This document shows, in pieces, positions 33,751 through 42,589 of a DNA stretch of 64,000 nt. Every line of letters begins with the position of its first letter. Position 1 is the first letter of the stretch. Source of the stretch: Gemmiger formicilis (GTDB taxonomy: Bacteria; Bacillota; Clostridia; Oscillospirales; Ruminococcaceae); contig NZ_WQOH01000014.1 of assembly GCF_018784445.1 (NCBI RefSeq), positions 248,001 through 312,000 of the forward strand, in the 5' to 3' direction. The translations under genes were made by a program, and so were the position numbers. The notes under the pieces were generated by a model. The model searched no databases. It was not told the origin of the DNA and was given only the letters and a program-made list of their open reading frames with translations.

Positions 33751-35504
33751 GCAAGCAAAAACAAAAATTGAACCAGAACACCATCCATCGCGTTTTGAAG
33801 CTGATCCGCCCCTACACCGGCATGGTCATCCTGACGCTGACATTTGCGTTGATCACAGTGGTCACTACCCTGCTGGCCCCGGTGCTGTCCGGCAAGGCCG
33901 TGGATATGATTCTCGGCCCCGGTGAGGTCGACTTCGTGGGCCTTGGCAAAATCGCACTGGTCATGGCGGGCACAATCGCCTGCACGGCGCTGTCCCAATG
34001 GCTGATGAATGTTGTGAACAACCGCATCACCTTCCAGGTCGTGCGGGACATGCGCGTCAAGGCGTTTGAGCAGCTGGAAATTTTACCGCTGAAATATATG
34101 GACGCCCACCGCCCCGGCGACGCTATCAGCCGCATCACCACCGATGTAGAGCAGTTCAGCGACGGTTTGTTGATGGGTTTTACCCAGCTGTTTACCGGCG
34201 TGCTGACGATTTTTGGCACGCTGGGCGTGATGATTTTTATTGACTGGCGCATTGCGCTGGTGGTCGTGGCGCTGACGCCACTGTCCATCTTTGTGGCGCG
34301 GTTCATTGCCACCCATACCTATTCTATGTTCAAGGTGCAGAGCGAGACCCGCGCCGAGATGACCAGCCTGGTGGAAGAGCTGGTTGGCAATGAGCATATG
34401 GTTCGTGCCTTCGGCTACGAAAGCCGTGCCGAGGAACGCTTTGACAAGATCAACCTCGATTTGCAGAAGTGCGGCGTCAAGGCGACGTTCTTCTCCTCCA
34501 CCACGAACCCCTGCACCCGATTTGTCAATGCGCTGGTCTACGCCGCCGTCGGCGTGCTGGGCGCATTCGTCGCCATTGCGCGCGGTATCACGGTTGGTCA
34601 GCTGTCGGTGTTTTTGAACTACGCGAACCAGTACACGAAGCCCTTCAACGATATCTCCGACGTTATGACCGAATTGCAGAACGCCCTTGCCTGCGCACAG
34701 CGCGTGTTTGACCTCATCGATGAGACACCCATCACGCCAGATTCCCCTGACGCGGTGGCACTGCCCCACGGTGCGGGCAGCGTCGAGTTCGACCACGTCA
34801 AGTTCCGCTACGTGGACGATATTCCCCTGATTGAGGACATGAATTTGAAGGTCGCACCCGGCCAGCGCATTGCCCTTGTCGGTCCCACCGGCTGCGGCAA
34901 GACGACCCTGGTCAACCTGCTGATGCGGTTCTATGAGATCAACGGCGGCACGTTGCGGGTCGATGGACACCCCATTGATACCGTGACCAGGGACAGCCTG
35001 CGCGGCAACCTGGGTATGGTCTTGCAGGAAACGTGGCTGAAAGCCGGTACGATTGCCGAGAACATTGCCTACGGCAAGCCGGACGCTACCCGCGAGGAAA
35101 TCATCGCGGCGGCGAAAAAGGCCCGCGCCCACAGTTTTATCTGCCGCCTGCCCAACGGGTATGATACCCAGGTGACTGAGGACGGCGGCAACATTAGCCA
35201 GGGCCAGCGCCAGCTGCTTTGCATTGCGCGTGTCATGCTGCGCCGCCCGCCGATTCTGATTTTGGACGAGGCAACGTCCAGCATCGATACCCGCACCGAG
35301 GTATTGGTGCAGGATGCCTTTGAGGAACTGATGAAGGGCCGCACGAGCTTTATCGTAGCCCACCGTCTGTCCACCATCAAGAACGCCGACCAGATTTTGG
35401 TGATGAAGGCCGGCAACATCATTGAGCGCGGTACGCATGACGAACTGCTGGCGCAGGGCGGTTTCTATAAGAACCTGTACGAAAGCCAGTTTGCCAAAGC
35501 GTAA
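33747..35504 (+). CDS. ABC exporter half-transporter, catalytic subunit
   Basis: A 585-residue partner of the preceding protein. It has six membrane segments and an ATPase with Walker A GPTGCGKTTL and canonical Walker B LILDEATSSID. The signature reads ISQGQRQLL, with Gln in place of the second Gly. The degenerate nucleotide site would therefore combine the Asp-type Walker B of the first subunit with this altered signature, as expected for an asymmetric heterodimer. The start overlaps the first gene (ATGA). Confidence 0.93.
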   Translation: MSKQKQKLNQNTIHRVLKLIRPYTGMVILTLTFALITVVTTLLAPVLSGKAVDMILGPGEVDFVGLGKIALVMAGTIACTALSQWLMNVVNNRITFQVVRDMRVKAFEQLEILPLKYMDAHRPGDAISRITTDVEQFSDGLLMGFTQLFTGVLTIFGTLGVMIFIDWRIALVVVALTPLSIFVARFIATHTYSMFKVQSETRAEMTSLVEELVGNEHMVRAFGYESRAEERFDKINLDLQKCGVKATFFSSTTNPCTRFVNALVYAAVGVLGAFVAIARGITVGQLSVFLNYANQYTKPFNDISDVMTELQNALACAQRVFDLIDETPITPDSPDAVALPHGAGSVEFDHVKFRYVDDIPLIEDMNLKVAPGQRIALVGPTGCGKTTLVNLLMRFYEINGGTLRVDGHPIDTVTRDSLRGNLGMVLQETWLKAGTIAENIAYGKPDATREEIIAAAKKARAHSFICRLPNGYDTQVTEDGGNISQGQRQLLCIARVMLRRPPILILDEATSSIDTRTEVLVQDAFEELMKGRTSFIVAHRLSTIKNADQILVMKAGNIIERGTHDELLAQGGFYKNLYESQFAKA

Positions 35505-35543
35505 GAAATAGGGTCTATTTGGAAAAGAAAAGGAGAATGTAAT

Positions 35544-36557
35544 ATGAGCAGCATTACCATTCCGGAAGGCTACCAAAGCCTGCTGGGCCTGTACGACACC
35601 CAGAAAGCCATTGGTCTGATCAAGACGATTTTCCAGGAGAAGATCTGCATGGCGCTCCACCTTAAGCGCGTTACGGCTCCCCTGTTCGTCATGCAGGGCA
35701 GCGGCCTGAACGACGATCTGAACGGTGTGGAGCGCCCGGTCGAGTTCGATGTGCCCAGCCTGAACGAGCACGCCGAGATCGTCCACAGCCTGGCAAAGTG
35801 GAAGCGCTATGCCCTGTACAAGTATGGCTTCCGCCCCGGCCAGGGCATTGTGACCGACATGAACGCCGTCCGCCGTGATGAGGAACTGGACAACCTGCAC
35901 AGCATCTACGTGGATCAGTGGGACTGGGAGCGCGTTATCACCGCCGACCAGCGCACGCTGGAATTTTTACAGGAGACTGTACGGGATATTGTGGATGCGG
36001 TCTGCGCGACCTCTGACGAGCTGCGCTGGAAGTTCCCTGAACTGAAAAATAACATCCACCTTGGCCGCAAAGTGACATTTGTCACGACCCAGGAGTTGGA
36101 AGATATATACCCCGACTTCACCCCGAAACAACGCGAGAACGCCTATGCCAAGGAGCACGGCACCATCTGCATTATGCAGATCGGCGGCAAGCTCAAGAGC
36201 GGCAAGCCCCACGACGGCCGTGCCCCCGACTATGACGATTGGGCGCTGAACTGCGATATCCTCTTCTGGCACAAGCCTTTGGGCTGTGCGCTGGAACTGT
36301 CCAGCATGGGCATCCGCGTTGACGCCGACGCCCTGCGCCGCCAGCTGGCCGAAGCAGGCTGCCCGCAGCGTGCGGAGCTGCCCTTCCACAAGATGCTGCT
36401 GGACGGCACCCTGCCCCTGACGATGGGCGGCGGCATTGGCCAGAGCCGCCTGTGCATGCTGTTGTTGGGCAAGGCCCATGTAGGTGAAGTCCAGGTCAGC
36501 CTGTGGGATGACGCGACCACGCAGGCCTGTAAAGATGCAGGCGTAGAACTGCTGTAA
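35544..36557 (+). CDS. asnA: Aspartate-ammonia ligase
   Basis: Makes asparagine from aspartate and ammonia with ATP. The 337 residues match the AsnA length and class II synthetase fold: RVTAPLFVMQGSGLND, SLAKWKRYALYKY, the ELDNLHSIYVDQWDWE block and GGGIGQSRLCMLLL (motif 3). It starts behind AAAGGAG, 39 bases after the ABC exporter, so co-transcription is possible. No terminator follows; the intron remnant begins about 20 bases later. Confidence 0.96.
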   Translation: MSSITIPEGYQSLLGLYDTQKAIGLIKTIFQEKICMALHLKRVTAPLFVMQGSGLNDDLNGVERPVEFDVPSLNEHAEIVHSLAKWKRYALYKYGFRPGQGIVTDMNAVRRDEELDNLHSIYVDQWDWERVITADQRTLEFLQETVRDIVDAVCATSDELRWKFPELKNNIHLGRKVTFVTTQELEDIYPDFTPKQRENAYAKEHGTICIMQIGGKLKSGKPHDGRAPDYDDWALNCDILFWHKPLGCALELSSMGIRVDADALRRQLAEAGCPQRAELPFHKMLLDGTLPLTMGGGIGQSRLCMLLLGKAHVGEVQVSLWDDATTQACKDAGVELL

Positions 36558-36575
36558 GGATTGAATAAAGTATGA

Positions 36576-36850
36576 ATCGAGCAGGAGGCTCTCTTAACCG
36601 AAGAGCTGACCTCTCACACCACCGTGCGTACCGACCGGTACATGGCGGTTCAACCGCATAAGTACAAGGACTCGTAGTAGTTGAGGATGCTGAAGTATCC
36701 CGCTGCTGCGAGTCTTTTGTTTGTAATGGAACATTTTAATACAGGACTCCTGGCGATACGCCAATAGTCCAGTCTGGAGTTGCCCCACTGGTAAGCCCTG
36801 TCGGCCGGAAGCTTAATTATGAGTACGCATGTGTCTTGGGCGATAACCAA
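36576..36850 (-). mobile_element. 3' remnant of a group II intron
   Basis: On the minus strand an open stretch ending at 36650 encodes AYQWGNSRLDYWRIARSP and NKRLAAAGYF. This is the typical C-terminus of a group II intron reverse transcriptase/maturase. It is followed by a domain-V-like hairpin (about 36618-36651, ACCGCC paired with GGTGGT) and the GTGAGAGGTC joint. A domain-VI-like hairpin (about 36583-36614) and a 3' end CTGCTCGAT near 36576 complete it. Domains I-III and most of the maturase are missing, so the element is dead. Its class cannot be assigned from this part. Confidence 0.75.
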
Positions 36851-36879
36851 AAGCTGCGAGAGAACAAATTGATTCGGCT

Positions 36880-36918
36880 GTAGAAAAATAGCCCCTATGG
36901 TTCAACCATAGGGGCTAT
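36880..36918 (-). terminator. 15-base perfect stem-loop with T-run
   Basis: ATAGCCCCTATGGTT and AACCATAGGGGCTAT are perfect complements with one central base. On the minus strand TTTTTC follows. It may terminate the tRNA-Thr transcript, and terminators of this type are also insertion targets of some group II introns. Confidence 0.6.
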
Positions 36919-36928
36919 TATAAACAAA

Positions 36929-36960
36929 AGCGCTCCTTGCATATTTATACAAGGAGCGCT
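36929..36960. repeat. 11-base perfect inverted repeat
   Basis: AGCGCTCCTTG and CAAGGAGCGCT flank a 10-base AT-rich loop. The minus strand continues TTTGTTT, so it may be a second, weaker terminator downstream of tRNA-Thr. Confidence 0.5.
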
Positions 36961-36991
36961 CTGGATTGCGTGAAAAACTCTTATGGAATGT

Positions 36992-37050
36992 GTGCAACAT
37001 AGAGCCTTATTCATGAACAGCGTCACAATAAGGTTTGTTCTATATTGCAC
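36992..37050. repeat. 59-base two-part imperfect hairpin
   Basis: The outer arms GTGCAACATAG and CTATATTGCAC match in 10 of 11 pairs, and the inner arms CCTTATT and AATAAGG are perfect. It sits 33 bases beyond the tRNA-Thr 3' end. It could be a structured RNA or a small mobile repeat. Confidence 0.5.
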
Positions 37051-37082
37051 TGTACATTGCATCTTTATTTTTCACAATCGTT

Positions 37083-37158
37083 TGGAGCTAGTAATAGGAC
37101 TCGAACCTACAACCTGCTGATTACAAATCAGCTGCACTGCCAATTGTGCTATACTAGC
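37083..37158 (-). tRNA. tRNA-Thr, anticodon TGT
   Basis: The minus strand folds as a cloverleaf. The acceptor stem is GCTAGTA with TACTAGC, and the anticodon stem is GCTGA/TCAGC around the loop TTTGTAA. The T-loop is GGTTCGAGTCC, with discriminator T and an encoded CCA end. The TGT anticodon reads ACA and related threonine codons. Confidence 0.95.
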
Positions 37159-37171
37159 GGGAACTTATTTA

Positions 37172-37200
37172 GTTTAACACAAATAAGCCCTGTTTGTCAA
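37172..37200 (-). promoter_or_regulatory. Promoter of tRNA-Thr
   Basis: Perfect TTGACA (37195-37200), 17-base spacer, TTAAAC (37172-37177), 13 bases upstream of the tRNA and just downstream of the rsmA stop. Confidence 0.65.
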
Positions 37201-37211
37201 TGGCTTAATCG

Positions 37212-38075
37212 TTATTCCTGCATCATTGCTGTCTGCAATGCACAATAATCTTCCAGTGTCAGCTGCTCAGGGCGGGCGCGCTCGTCGAGATTAGCAGCTT
37301 GCAAAGCAGCTATGACCTGGGCTTTGGGCAGGTGCAGGCCGTTGGCAATGGCGTTGGCGGCAGTCTTGCGGCGCTGGGAGAAGGCCGCACGGATGAGGGC
37401 GAAGAAGGCGGCCTCGTCGCCGTTGGGTACCTGTACGGCGGGCTTCTCGCGCACATCCAGGCGGATGACGGCGCTGGTCACTTTGGGGGCCGGGTAAAAG
37501 CTGCCGGGCTGGACGCTGAACAGCAGTTTCGGCTCAGCGTAATAGGCCACGGCGTAGCTGATGGCACCCGCGTCCCGCGTGCCAGGGGCAGCACACAGGC
37601 GCTGTGCGGCCTCCTTTTGCACCATGACGGTAATGTTGCGGATGGGCAGCTTTTCTTCCAGCAGGCGCATTAAAATCGGGCTGGTGATGTAGTACGGCAG
37701 GTTGGCGCAGACAGCCACCGGCTTATCGCCAAACTCTTCCGCCAGCAGGGCTTTCAAGTCGACCTTCAGCACATCGTTTAAGACGAGCTTGAAGTTGTCG
37801 TAATCAGCCATCGTCTCTTCCAGCAGGGGCGGCAGACGTTTGTCGACCTCAATGGAGACGACCTTATCCGCACGCTTGCAGAGCTGTTCGGTCAATACAC
37901 CGATGCCGGGGCCGACTTCCAGCGCACCCCAGCCGGGGCCGATACCGGCGGCCTCGGCGATGCGAGGGCAGATGCCGGGGTTGATGATAAAGTTCTGGCC
38001 AAAGCCCTTGGACAGGGCAAAATCGTACCGTGCGCACAGGTCACGGATGGTAGACAAATCGGTCAGTGTGGGCAC
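37212..38075 (-). CDS. rsmA: 16S rRNA dimethyladenosine transferase
   Basis: Dimethylates the two adjacent adenines in helix 45 of 16S rRNA. The 287 residues contain KGFGQNFI, the AdoMet motif LEVGPGIGVLTEQL and the catalytic ANLPYYITSPIL. A FYPAPKVTSAVI segment and a C-terminal helical domain follow. Translation starts at a GTG behind GGAAAGGAAG. It is the last gene of the ftsEX-ctpA run. Confidence 0.96.
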   Translation of the reverse strand: MPTLTDLSTIRDLCARYDFALSKGFGQNFIINPGICPRIAEAAGIGPGWGALEVGPGIGVLTEQLCKRADKVVSIEVDKRLPPLLEETMADYDNFKLVLNDVLKVDLKALLAEEFGDKPVAVCANLPYYITSPILMRLLEEKLPIRNITVMVQKEAAQRLCAAPGTRDAGAISYAVAYYAEPKLLFSVQPGSFYPAPKVTSAVIRLDVREKPAVQVPNGDEAAFFALIRAAFSQRRKTAANAIANGLHLPKAQVIAALQAANLDERARPEQLTLEDYCALQTAMMQE

Positions 38076-38106
38076 GGCGGACTTCCTTTCCCCATGGTCA
38101 AGAGGT

Positions 38107-39324
38107 TCAGTTCTGGCCGGTCAGCGTCATGGCCGCGTTGACGGCCTTGTTGATCTGCGGGTCAGTGTTGAGGGTGTAATCGTAGTAGGCATTCTGCTCG
38201 TCGACGGACAGCGAGGCATCAATATCCGGGCTCAGGCCCTCGCCGTTCCAAGTTTGGTCTTCATTGTCCAGTAGCAGGCCGACTGTGATATAGGCGGCAG
38301 AGCCGTCGGAAAAGCTCTGGGCATCGCTCATCACAACGCCCTTGCCGGCAGTCTTGGTGCCGACGATGGTCGCGCCGCCCATCTTGCGCAGGGCGTTGGC
38401 AAACAGCTCTGCACTGCCCGCCGTGCTGCCGTTGACCAGACAGACCATCGGGACGGTAATTTCATCTTCGTCGGACATACGCAGCGTAGTCACGGTGCCG
38501 TCCTTGTCCTGCTTTTTGGCAATATCACCGGAGGGCACACAATAATCAGCGGCGACCAGGGCTGCGTTCAAGTTCTCGCCGGTGTTGTCACGCAGGTCAA
38601 AGACAAACGCAGTCGCACCCTGCTGCAGCAAATCGTCCACAGCGGATTTAAACTCACTGGCTGTGCCGGCGGAGAAGGAATCGATGCGGATATAGCCGCA
38701 GGTATCCGCGACCATCTGAGCGGCGTAAATCGAAGGCGTCTTGTAGTTAGAGTGTACGAGGTTGAACTGCTGCTCCTGGCGGTCGGGCGTCAGGTAGGTG
38801 ACGGCGGTGGTCGTGCCCTCTTCGCCCAGCAGTTTGGAGGTCAAGCGTGCGCTGGACGTGATATTGCGAGTGGACTCATCATTGATGGCGGTGATAAAGC
38901 CGCCGACCTGCATCCCGGCCTCGGCCGCAGGTGAGTTATCATACAGGCGGATGATGCGGGCGTAGCCGGAGGAGGCGTCATTGACGACGGCCACGCCGAT
39001 GCCGGTTAGGGTGCCTTTTTCGACGGCCTGCTTTTCGCTGTACTCCTTGGCGGTGTAGTAGACGGCGTACTTATCGTTGATGCCGTTCATATAACCGGCA
39101 GCCAGGCGGTCGTTCAGCGTATCCTCATCGATGGTGAAGAACTCTTCCGAACGGACGAAGCGGTCGATCTCGGAGAGCTTGTTGTATTGACGCTCCTTAT
39201 TTTTGACACTGGAAACGGTGGTGTTGAACATTTTCATCGATACGACCATCGTCAGCGAGAAGGTGACGGCCATTGCGATAATGGCAATCGTGGCGGCCAC
39301 GCCAAGACTGATTTTTTTGCTCAT
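38107..39324 (-). CDS. S41-family C-terminal processing peptidase
   Basis: A 405-residue CtpA/CtpB-like serine protease with one N-terminal membrane anchor (about 8-30) and an extracytoplasmic PDZ domain (about 90-180). The catalytic Ser lies in VNGSTAGSAELFA and the Lys in VGTKTAGKGVV, the Ser-Lys dyad. It starts behind AAGGAG. Position after FtsEX and a LytM-type hydrolase suggests it trims or activates cell-wall enzymes; the substrate is inferred only. Confidence 0.93.
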   Translation of the reverse strand: MSKKISLGVAATIAIIAMAVTFSLTMVVSMKMFNTTVSSVKNKERQYNKLSEIDRFVRSEEFFTIDEDTLNDRLAAGYMNGINDKYAVYYTAKEYSEKQAVEKGTLTGIGVAVVNDASSGYARIIRLYDNSPAAEAGMQVGGFITAINDESTRNITSSARLTSKLLGEEGTTTAVTYLTPDRQEQQFNLVHSNYKTPSIYAAQMVADTCGYIRIDSFSAGTASEFKSAVDDLLQQGATAFVFDLRDNTGENLNAALVAADYCVPSGDIAKKQDKDGTVTTLRMSDEDEITVPMVCLVNGSTAGSAELFANALRKMGGATIVGTKTAGKGVVMSDAQSFSDGSAAYITVGLLLDNEDQTWNGEGLSPDIDASLSVDEQNAYYDYTLNTDPQINKAVNAAMTLTGQN

Positions 39325-39355
39325 GGGTCTGATGGCTCCTTACTGTTTTTGCGTT

Positions 39356-39469
39356 TTATGCCCCGTAGGCAAGCGAGAAAATTACCGTAGAGAAAAGGCT
39401 CAGCACCATCAGAACGGCGACCACCAGGCAAAAAATGCGCACGGAGGTCTTATGCTTCTGCGGTTTCAT
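39356..39469 (-). CDS. 37-residue single-pass membrane protein
   Basis: A short frame behind AAAGGGGAG encodes a basic N-terminus (MKPQKHKTSVR) followed by one membrane segment (about 11-33) and AYGA. It lies 18 bases after the wall hydrolase and 31 bases before ctpA, with no other gene in that gap. The strong ribosome site, operon position and clean hydrophobic pattern support a real gene. No family name is known to me; it could be a small partner of FtsEX or CtpA. Confidence 0.6.
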   Translation of the reverse strand: MKPQKHKTSVRIFCLVVAVLMVLSLFSTVIFSLAYGA

Positions 39470-39487
39470 AGCAAACTCCCCTTTCAT

Positions 39488-40702
39488 TTATGAGAGGTAA
39501 TTCATGACATTGACCAGGACGTTGTTGACCTTCATTTCCAAGTGCAGGTGGTTGCCGGTGGAGTTGCCGGTGGAACCGACATAGCCGAGCACCGTGCCCT
39601 TGGAGACATTCTGACCCACGCTGACGACAGGGGCGCTATTCATGTGAGCGTACAGCGTCGAGTAGGTGTTGCCGTTGTCGTCCTTGCCATGGTAGACCTG
39701 GACATAGTAGCCCCAGCTGTAATGGTAGGCCGCGGCGGTGACAACGCCGCCGGAAACGGCGTAAATTTCGGTGCCGCCCGGTGCGGCATAGTCGGTGCCG
39801 CGGTGGCCGTTGCCGCCGAAATAGCAGGAAACGTACTTATAGGTAGCCAGCGGGCGACCGAAATCCAGCGAGCACTGGATGGACGCATTGCCGTAGGCCT
39901 GGTTCGCGGCGTTCAGCGCGGCGTCCAGCTCGGCAGCTGCTTTATCTACAGCCTTGTTGGCCTCGATCAGCGCAGCTTTGTTGGCTTCGATCTCTGCGTC
40001 TGCCGCCGAAATGCTGGCGTCGGTCTGGGAGATATTCTGGGCCAACTCGCTGGTCTTGCCGTTCAGGGCGGTGCGCTGGGATTCCAAATCGGCCTGTGTG
40101 GCCTCAAGGTCGGCTTTTGCCTGCTCAAGGTCAGCTTTCTGCTGTTCCAGTTCGTTGTGCTCGTCCTCAAGCTGCTGGCAGATTTGTTCGTCCTTGGCGA
40201 CGATCTGCTCCAGCGTGTTGGCAAAGGTCAGCAGCTGGTACAGGTTGGTGGCGCTGGAAAGCAGCGCGATAGAGCCGCCGTCGTTGAGGCGCTGCATGGC
40301 CTTCATACGGCCCTTGAAATCCTCCCAGCGCTGGTCGTACTCGGCCTGCTTCTGGTCAACCTCCTGCTGCTTCTGGTCAATCTCGTCCTGCTTGTTGACG
40401 ATCTCACTGTCTAGGTCACCGATTTGTTGGGCCAGGTTGTTGATCTGGCTCAGGATAAGTTCACGCTGCTGTTCCAGCTGCGCCTTTTGTGCCTCGGCGT
40501 CGGCCTTGTCGCTCTGGGCGTTTTTGAGCTGCTTGTCGAGTTCATCCTGCTTCGTCTGTAATTCCTGCAATTTCTGACGAAGGTCGCTGACGCTTGTGGT
40601 TGCGGCCAACGGCGTCATGACGGTGGACAGTGTCATGGTCATGGCGACGGCGACACTGAGCAGCAGCGAGATAAACTTTTTTCCGTGCGAAAAATGTTTC
40701 AT
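39488..40702 (-). CDS. PcsB/EnvC-like peptidoglycan hydrolase or activator (M23)
   Basis: A 404-residue secreted protein with a signal peptide (about 1-35) and a long coiled coil (about 37-275) rich in Gln, Glu, Lys and Ala. A C-terminal LytM/M23 domain follows (about 285-404). The zinc residues are present (HRGTDYAAPGG and HLHLEMKVN), so unlike EnvC it may be catalytically active. The layout matches proteins that FtsEX activates across the membrane. FtsX and FtsE are encoded immediately upstream. Confidence 0.92.
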   Translation of the reverse strand: MKHFSHGKKFISLLLSVAVAMTMTLSTVMTPLAATTSVSDLRQKLQELQTKQDELDKQLKNAQSDKADAEAQKAQLEQQRELILSQINNLAQQIGDLDSEIVNKQDEIDQKQQEVDQKQAEYDQRWEDFKGRMKAMQRLNDGGSIALLSSATNLYQLLTFANTLEQIVAKDEQICQQLEDEHNELEQQKADLEQAKADLEATQADLESQRTALNGKTSELAQNISQTDASISAADAEIEANKAALIEANKAVDKAAAELDAALNAANQAYGNASIQCSLDFGRPLATYKYVSCYFGGNGHRGTDYAAPGGTEIYAVSGGVVTAAAYHYSWGYYVQVYHGKDDNGNTYSTLYAHMNSAPVVSVGQNVSKGTVLGYVGSTGNSTGNHLHLEMKVNNVLVNVMNYLS

Positions 40703-40729
40703 GGTATCTTGACTTTCCTGTATCCCCTG

Positions 40730-41635
40730 TTATACGTTCAGATGCTTGCGGATGCTGGTTGCAGTGCCAAGGCCGCAGAGCACAAAGCCCAGCACGACAA
40801 AGCCGCCGACAATGTAATACCACACCTGTTCCAGCGGCACGAGGGAGCCGCCGAACATCTGGGATAGGTTGGACGGATTCTCGGCATACCAGCGGCAGAG
40901 CGCATAGTATGCACCGCAGACGATGCCGGAGGCGATACCTGCCGAAATCAGGCCGGAGGTCACGCCCTCGACAAAGAATGGAAAGCGGATGAAGCCGTTG
41001 GTGGCACCCACCAGTTTCATAATACCGATCTCCTTGCGGCGGTTAAAGACAGTGATTTTGATGGTGTTGTTGATGACGACGATGGAGACGATGGCCAGCA
41101 CCGCCACGATGCCGTAGCAGGCGTAATTGATGACCCGCTGCAGGGACGTGAAGGTATCGGCCATAGCCAGCGGCGCATTGACACTGGCAACGCCATCGAT
41201 TTGCAGCAGCTGGGCCGAGACGCTCTCAATATCATCGGGGCTGTCCACCGCGACGCGGTAGTTCGGAGTAAACGGGTTGTCATTCTCGAAAACCTGCTGC
41301 AGGTTCGTGTAGTCAGCCAGCATGTCGCCGTAGGTGGCAAGCACGTCCTGGGGCGACATATAGGTCACGCCCACCACATGGGGTGTGCTGCGGATGGCGG
41401 CGTCTGCAGCGGCAATCTGCTCGTCGGTGGCGTTGTCGTCCATATAGACGACAGTCTCGTTCTGGTCGCCGATGTACGCCACCATGGCGTCAATGTTGAC
41501 GCCCAGTAGGTAGGCCGCACCAATCAGCAGCATACAGACGGTCAGCACACCCATAGAGGCAAAAGTCATCAGCCGATTGGCCCGCAGGTTGTGCAGACCC
41601 TGGCCGACCAGATAGGTAAAGCTGGAAAAACGCAT
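40730..41635 (-). CDS. ftsX: Cell-division protein FtsX
   Basis: A 301-residue membrane subunit of the FtsEX mechanotransmitter with four membrane segments (about 22-45, 175-200, 222-245 and 270-295). The extracellular loop between the first two would contact the coiled-coil hydrolase encoded next. It starts behind GAGGGG, 22 bases after ftsE. The motif RRKEIGIMKLVGATNGFI is characteristic. Confidence 0.95.
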   Translation of the reverse strand: MRFSSFTYLVGQGLHNLRANRLMTFASMGVLTVCMLLIGAAYLLGVNIDAMVAYIGDQNETVVYMDDNATDEQIAAADAAIRSTPHVVGVTYMSPQDVLATYGDMLADYTNLQQVFENDNPFTPNYRVAVDSPDDIESVSAQLLQIDGVASVNAPLAMADTFTSLQRVINYACYGIVAVLAIVSIVVINNTIKITVFNRRKEIGIMKLVGATNGFIRFPFFVEGVTSGLISAGIASGIVCGAYYALCRWYAENPSNLSQMFGGSLVPLEQVWYYIVGGFVVLGFVLCGLGTATSIRKHLNV

Positions 41636-41657
41636 GGTGTCCCCTCTTTGTTAAAAA

Positions 41658-42419
41658 TCAATCCTCGTCGTAGTCATCGTACTCGTCGGCTTCGCGCTCG
41701 GCCATGGCAGCGGCGTAGCGGCGGGCAGCCTCCGGGTGGGCTGTGTCGGACGCGACCATGCCGTTGGCCAGCGTAATGACGCGGTTTCCGTATTTGCGGG
41801 CCAGCTTGTGGACCAGTTCGTGCTCGTGGGTGACGACGACAACGGTGATGTTGACTTTGTTGATGGCCTCGAACAGCTGCATAATGTCCATGGACATTTC
41901 CGGGTCGATGTTGCCCGTGGGCTCGTCTGCAATGATGAGCTTGGGGCCGTGGGCCAGGGCACGGGCAACGGCTACACGCTGCTGCTCGCCGCCGGAAAGT
42001 TCATCTGGCAGACGATCCATCTTATCTTCCAAACCGACGAGGGAGAGCGCGAACGGTACACGGTCCCGAATCTTCTTAGTCGAGATATTCGTCACGCGCA
42101 TGGCAAAAGCAACGTTCTCGTAGACCGTCATCGTCGGAATCAGGCGGAAGTCCTGGAACACAACACCCATCTGGCGGCGCAGATAGGGCACCTTGCGCCG
42201 ACGAATACGGGTCAGGTCCTGGCCGTTGATAAAGACCTTGCCCTTCGTGGGCTTTTCTTCCATCTGGATGAGCTTTAAAAAAGTGGATTTGCCCGCACCG
42301 GAATGTCCCAGGATAAAGACAAACTCGCCCTCTTCGATATGGATATTGATATCCTCGAGTGCAACGTTCTCGTCGTTGTGCGTCTCATAGGTTTTATAAA
42401 CGTGTTCAAATTCGATCAT
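41658..42419 (-). CDS. ftsE: Cell-division ATPase FtsE
   Basis: A 253-residue ATPase with Walker [14 protein letters not shown], signature [12 protein letters not shown], Walker [13 protein letters not shown] and H-loop VTHEHELV. It drives FtsX to activate wall hydrolysis at the septum. The ATG at 42419 follows GGAGAA. The C-terminus has an added acidic tail ([13 protein letters not shown]). Confidence 0.95.
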   Translation of the reverse strand: MIEFEHVYKTYETHNDENVALEDINIHIEEGEFVFILGHSGAGKSTFLKLIQMEEKPTKGKVFINGQDLTRIRRRKVPYLRRQMGVVFQDFRLIPTMTVYENVAFAMRVTNISTKKIRDRVPFALSLVGLEDKMDRLPDELSGGEQQRVAVARALAHGPKLIIADEPTGNIDPEMSMDIMQLFEAINKVNITVVVVTHEHELVHKLARKYGNRVITLANGMVASDTAHPEAARRYAAAMAEREADEYDDYDED

Positions 42420-42478
42420 TCGGGGTTCTCCTGCCGCCGTGCGGCTCTTGCTGTTATGGTTACAGTCATACATATAAT

Positions 42479-42507
42479 AGAATACCATGATTGCCGCGCC
42501 CGGTCAA
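42479..42507 (-). promoter_or_regulatory. Promoter of the ftsEX operon
   Basis: TTGACC (42502-42507), 17-base spacer, TATTCT (42479-42484) on the minus strand, about 55 bases upstream of ftsE. Confidence 0.55.
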
Positions 42508-42525
42508 GTGACAGGAAATGACAAA

Positions 42526-42565
42526 AATAGCAAAAACAGCGCCGCATCGTTGCGCAGCGCTGTTT
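42526..42565 (-). terminator. Terminator of the CdaR-type gene
   Basis: AAACAGCGC and GCGCTGTTT form a perfect 9-base stem around a 14-base loop, followed by TTGCTATTTTTG on the minus strand. Confidence 0.6.
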
Positions 42566-42589
42566 CTATCTGTGAAAGTTTTATTAAAA

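Noticed and set aside
36594-36788. 64-codon frame ending in GVRGQLFG as a protein
   Set aside because: It runs through the RNA domains V and VI of the intron remnant in a frame different from the maturase C-terminus.
37045-37248. 67-codon plus-strand frame containing SNRTRTYN
   Set aside because: This is the translation of the complement of tRNA-Thr, a well-known spurious protein in databases.
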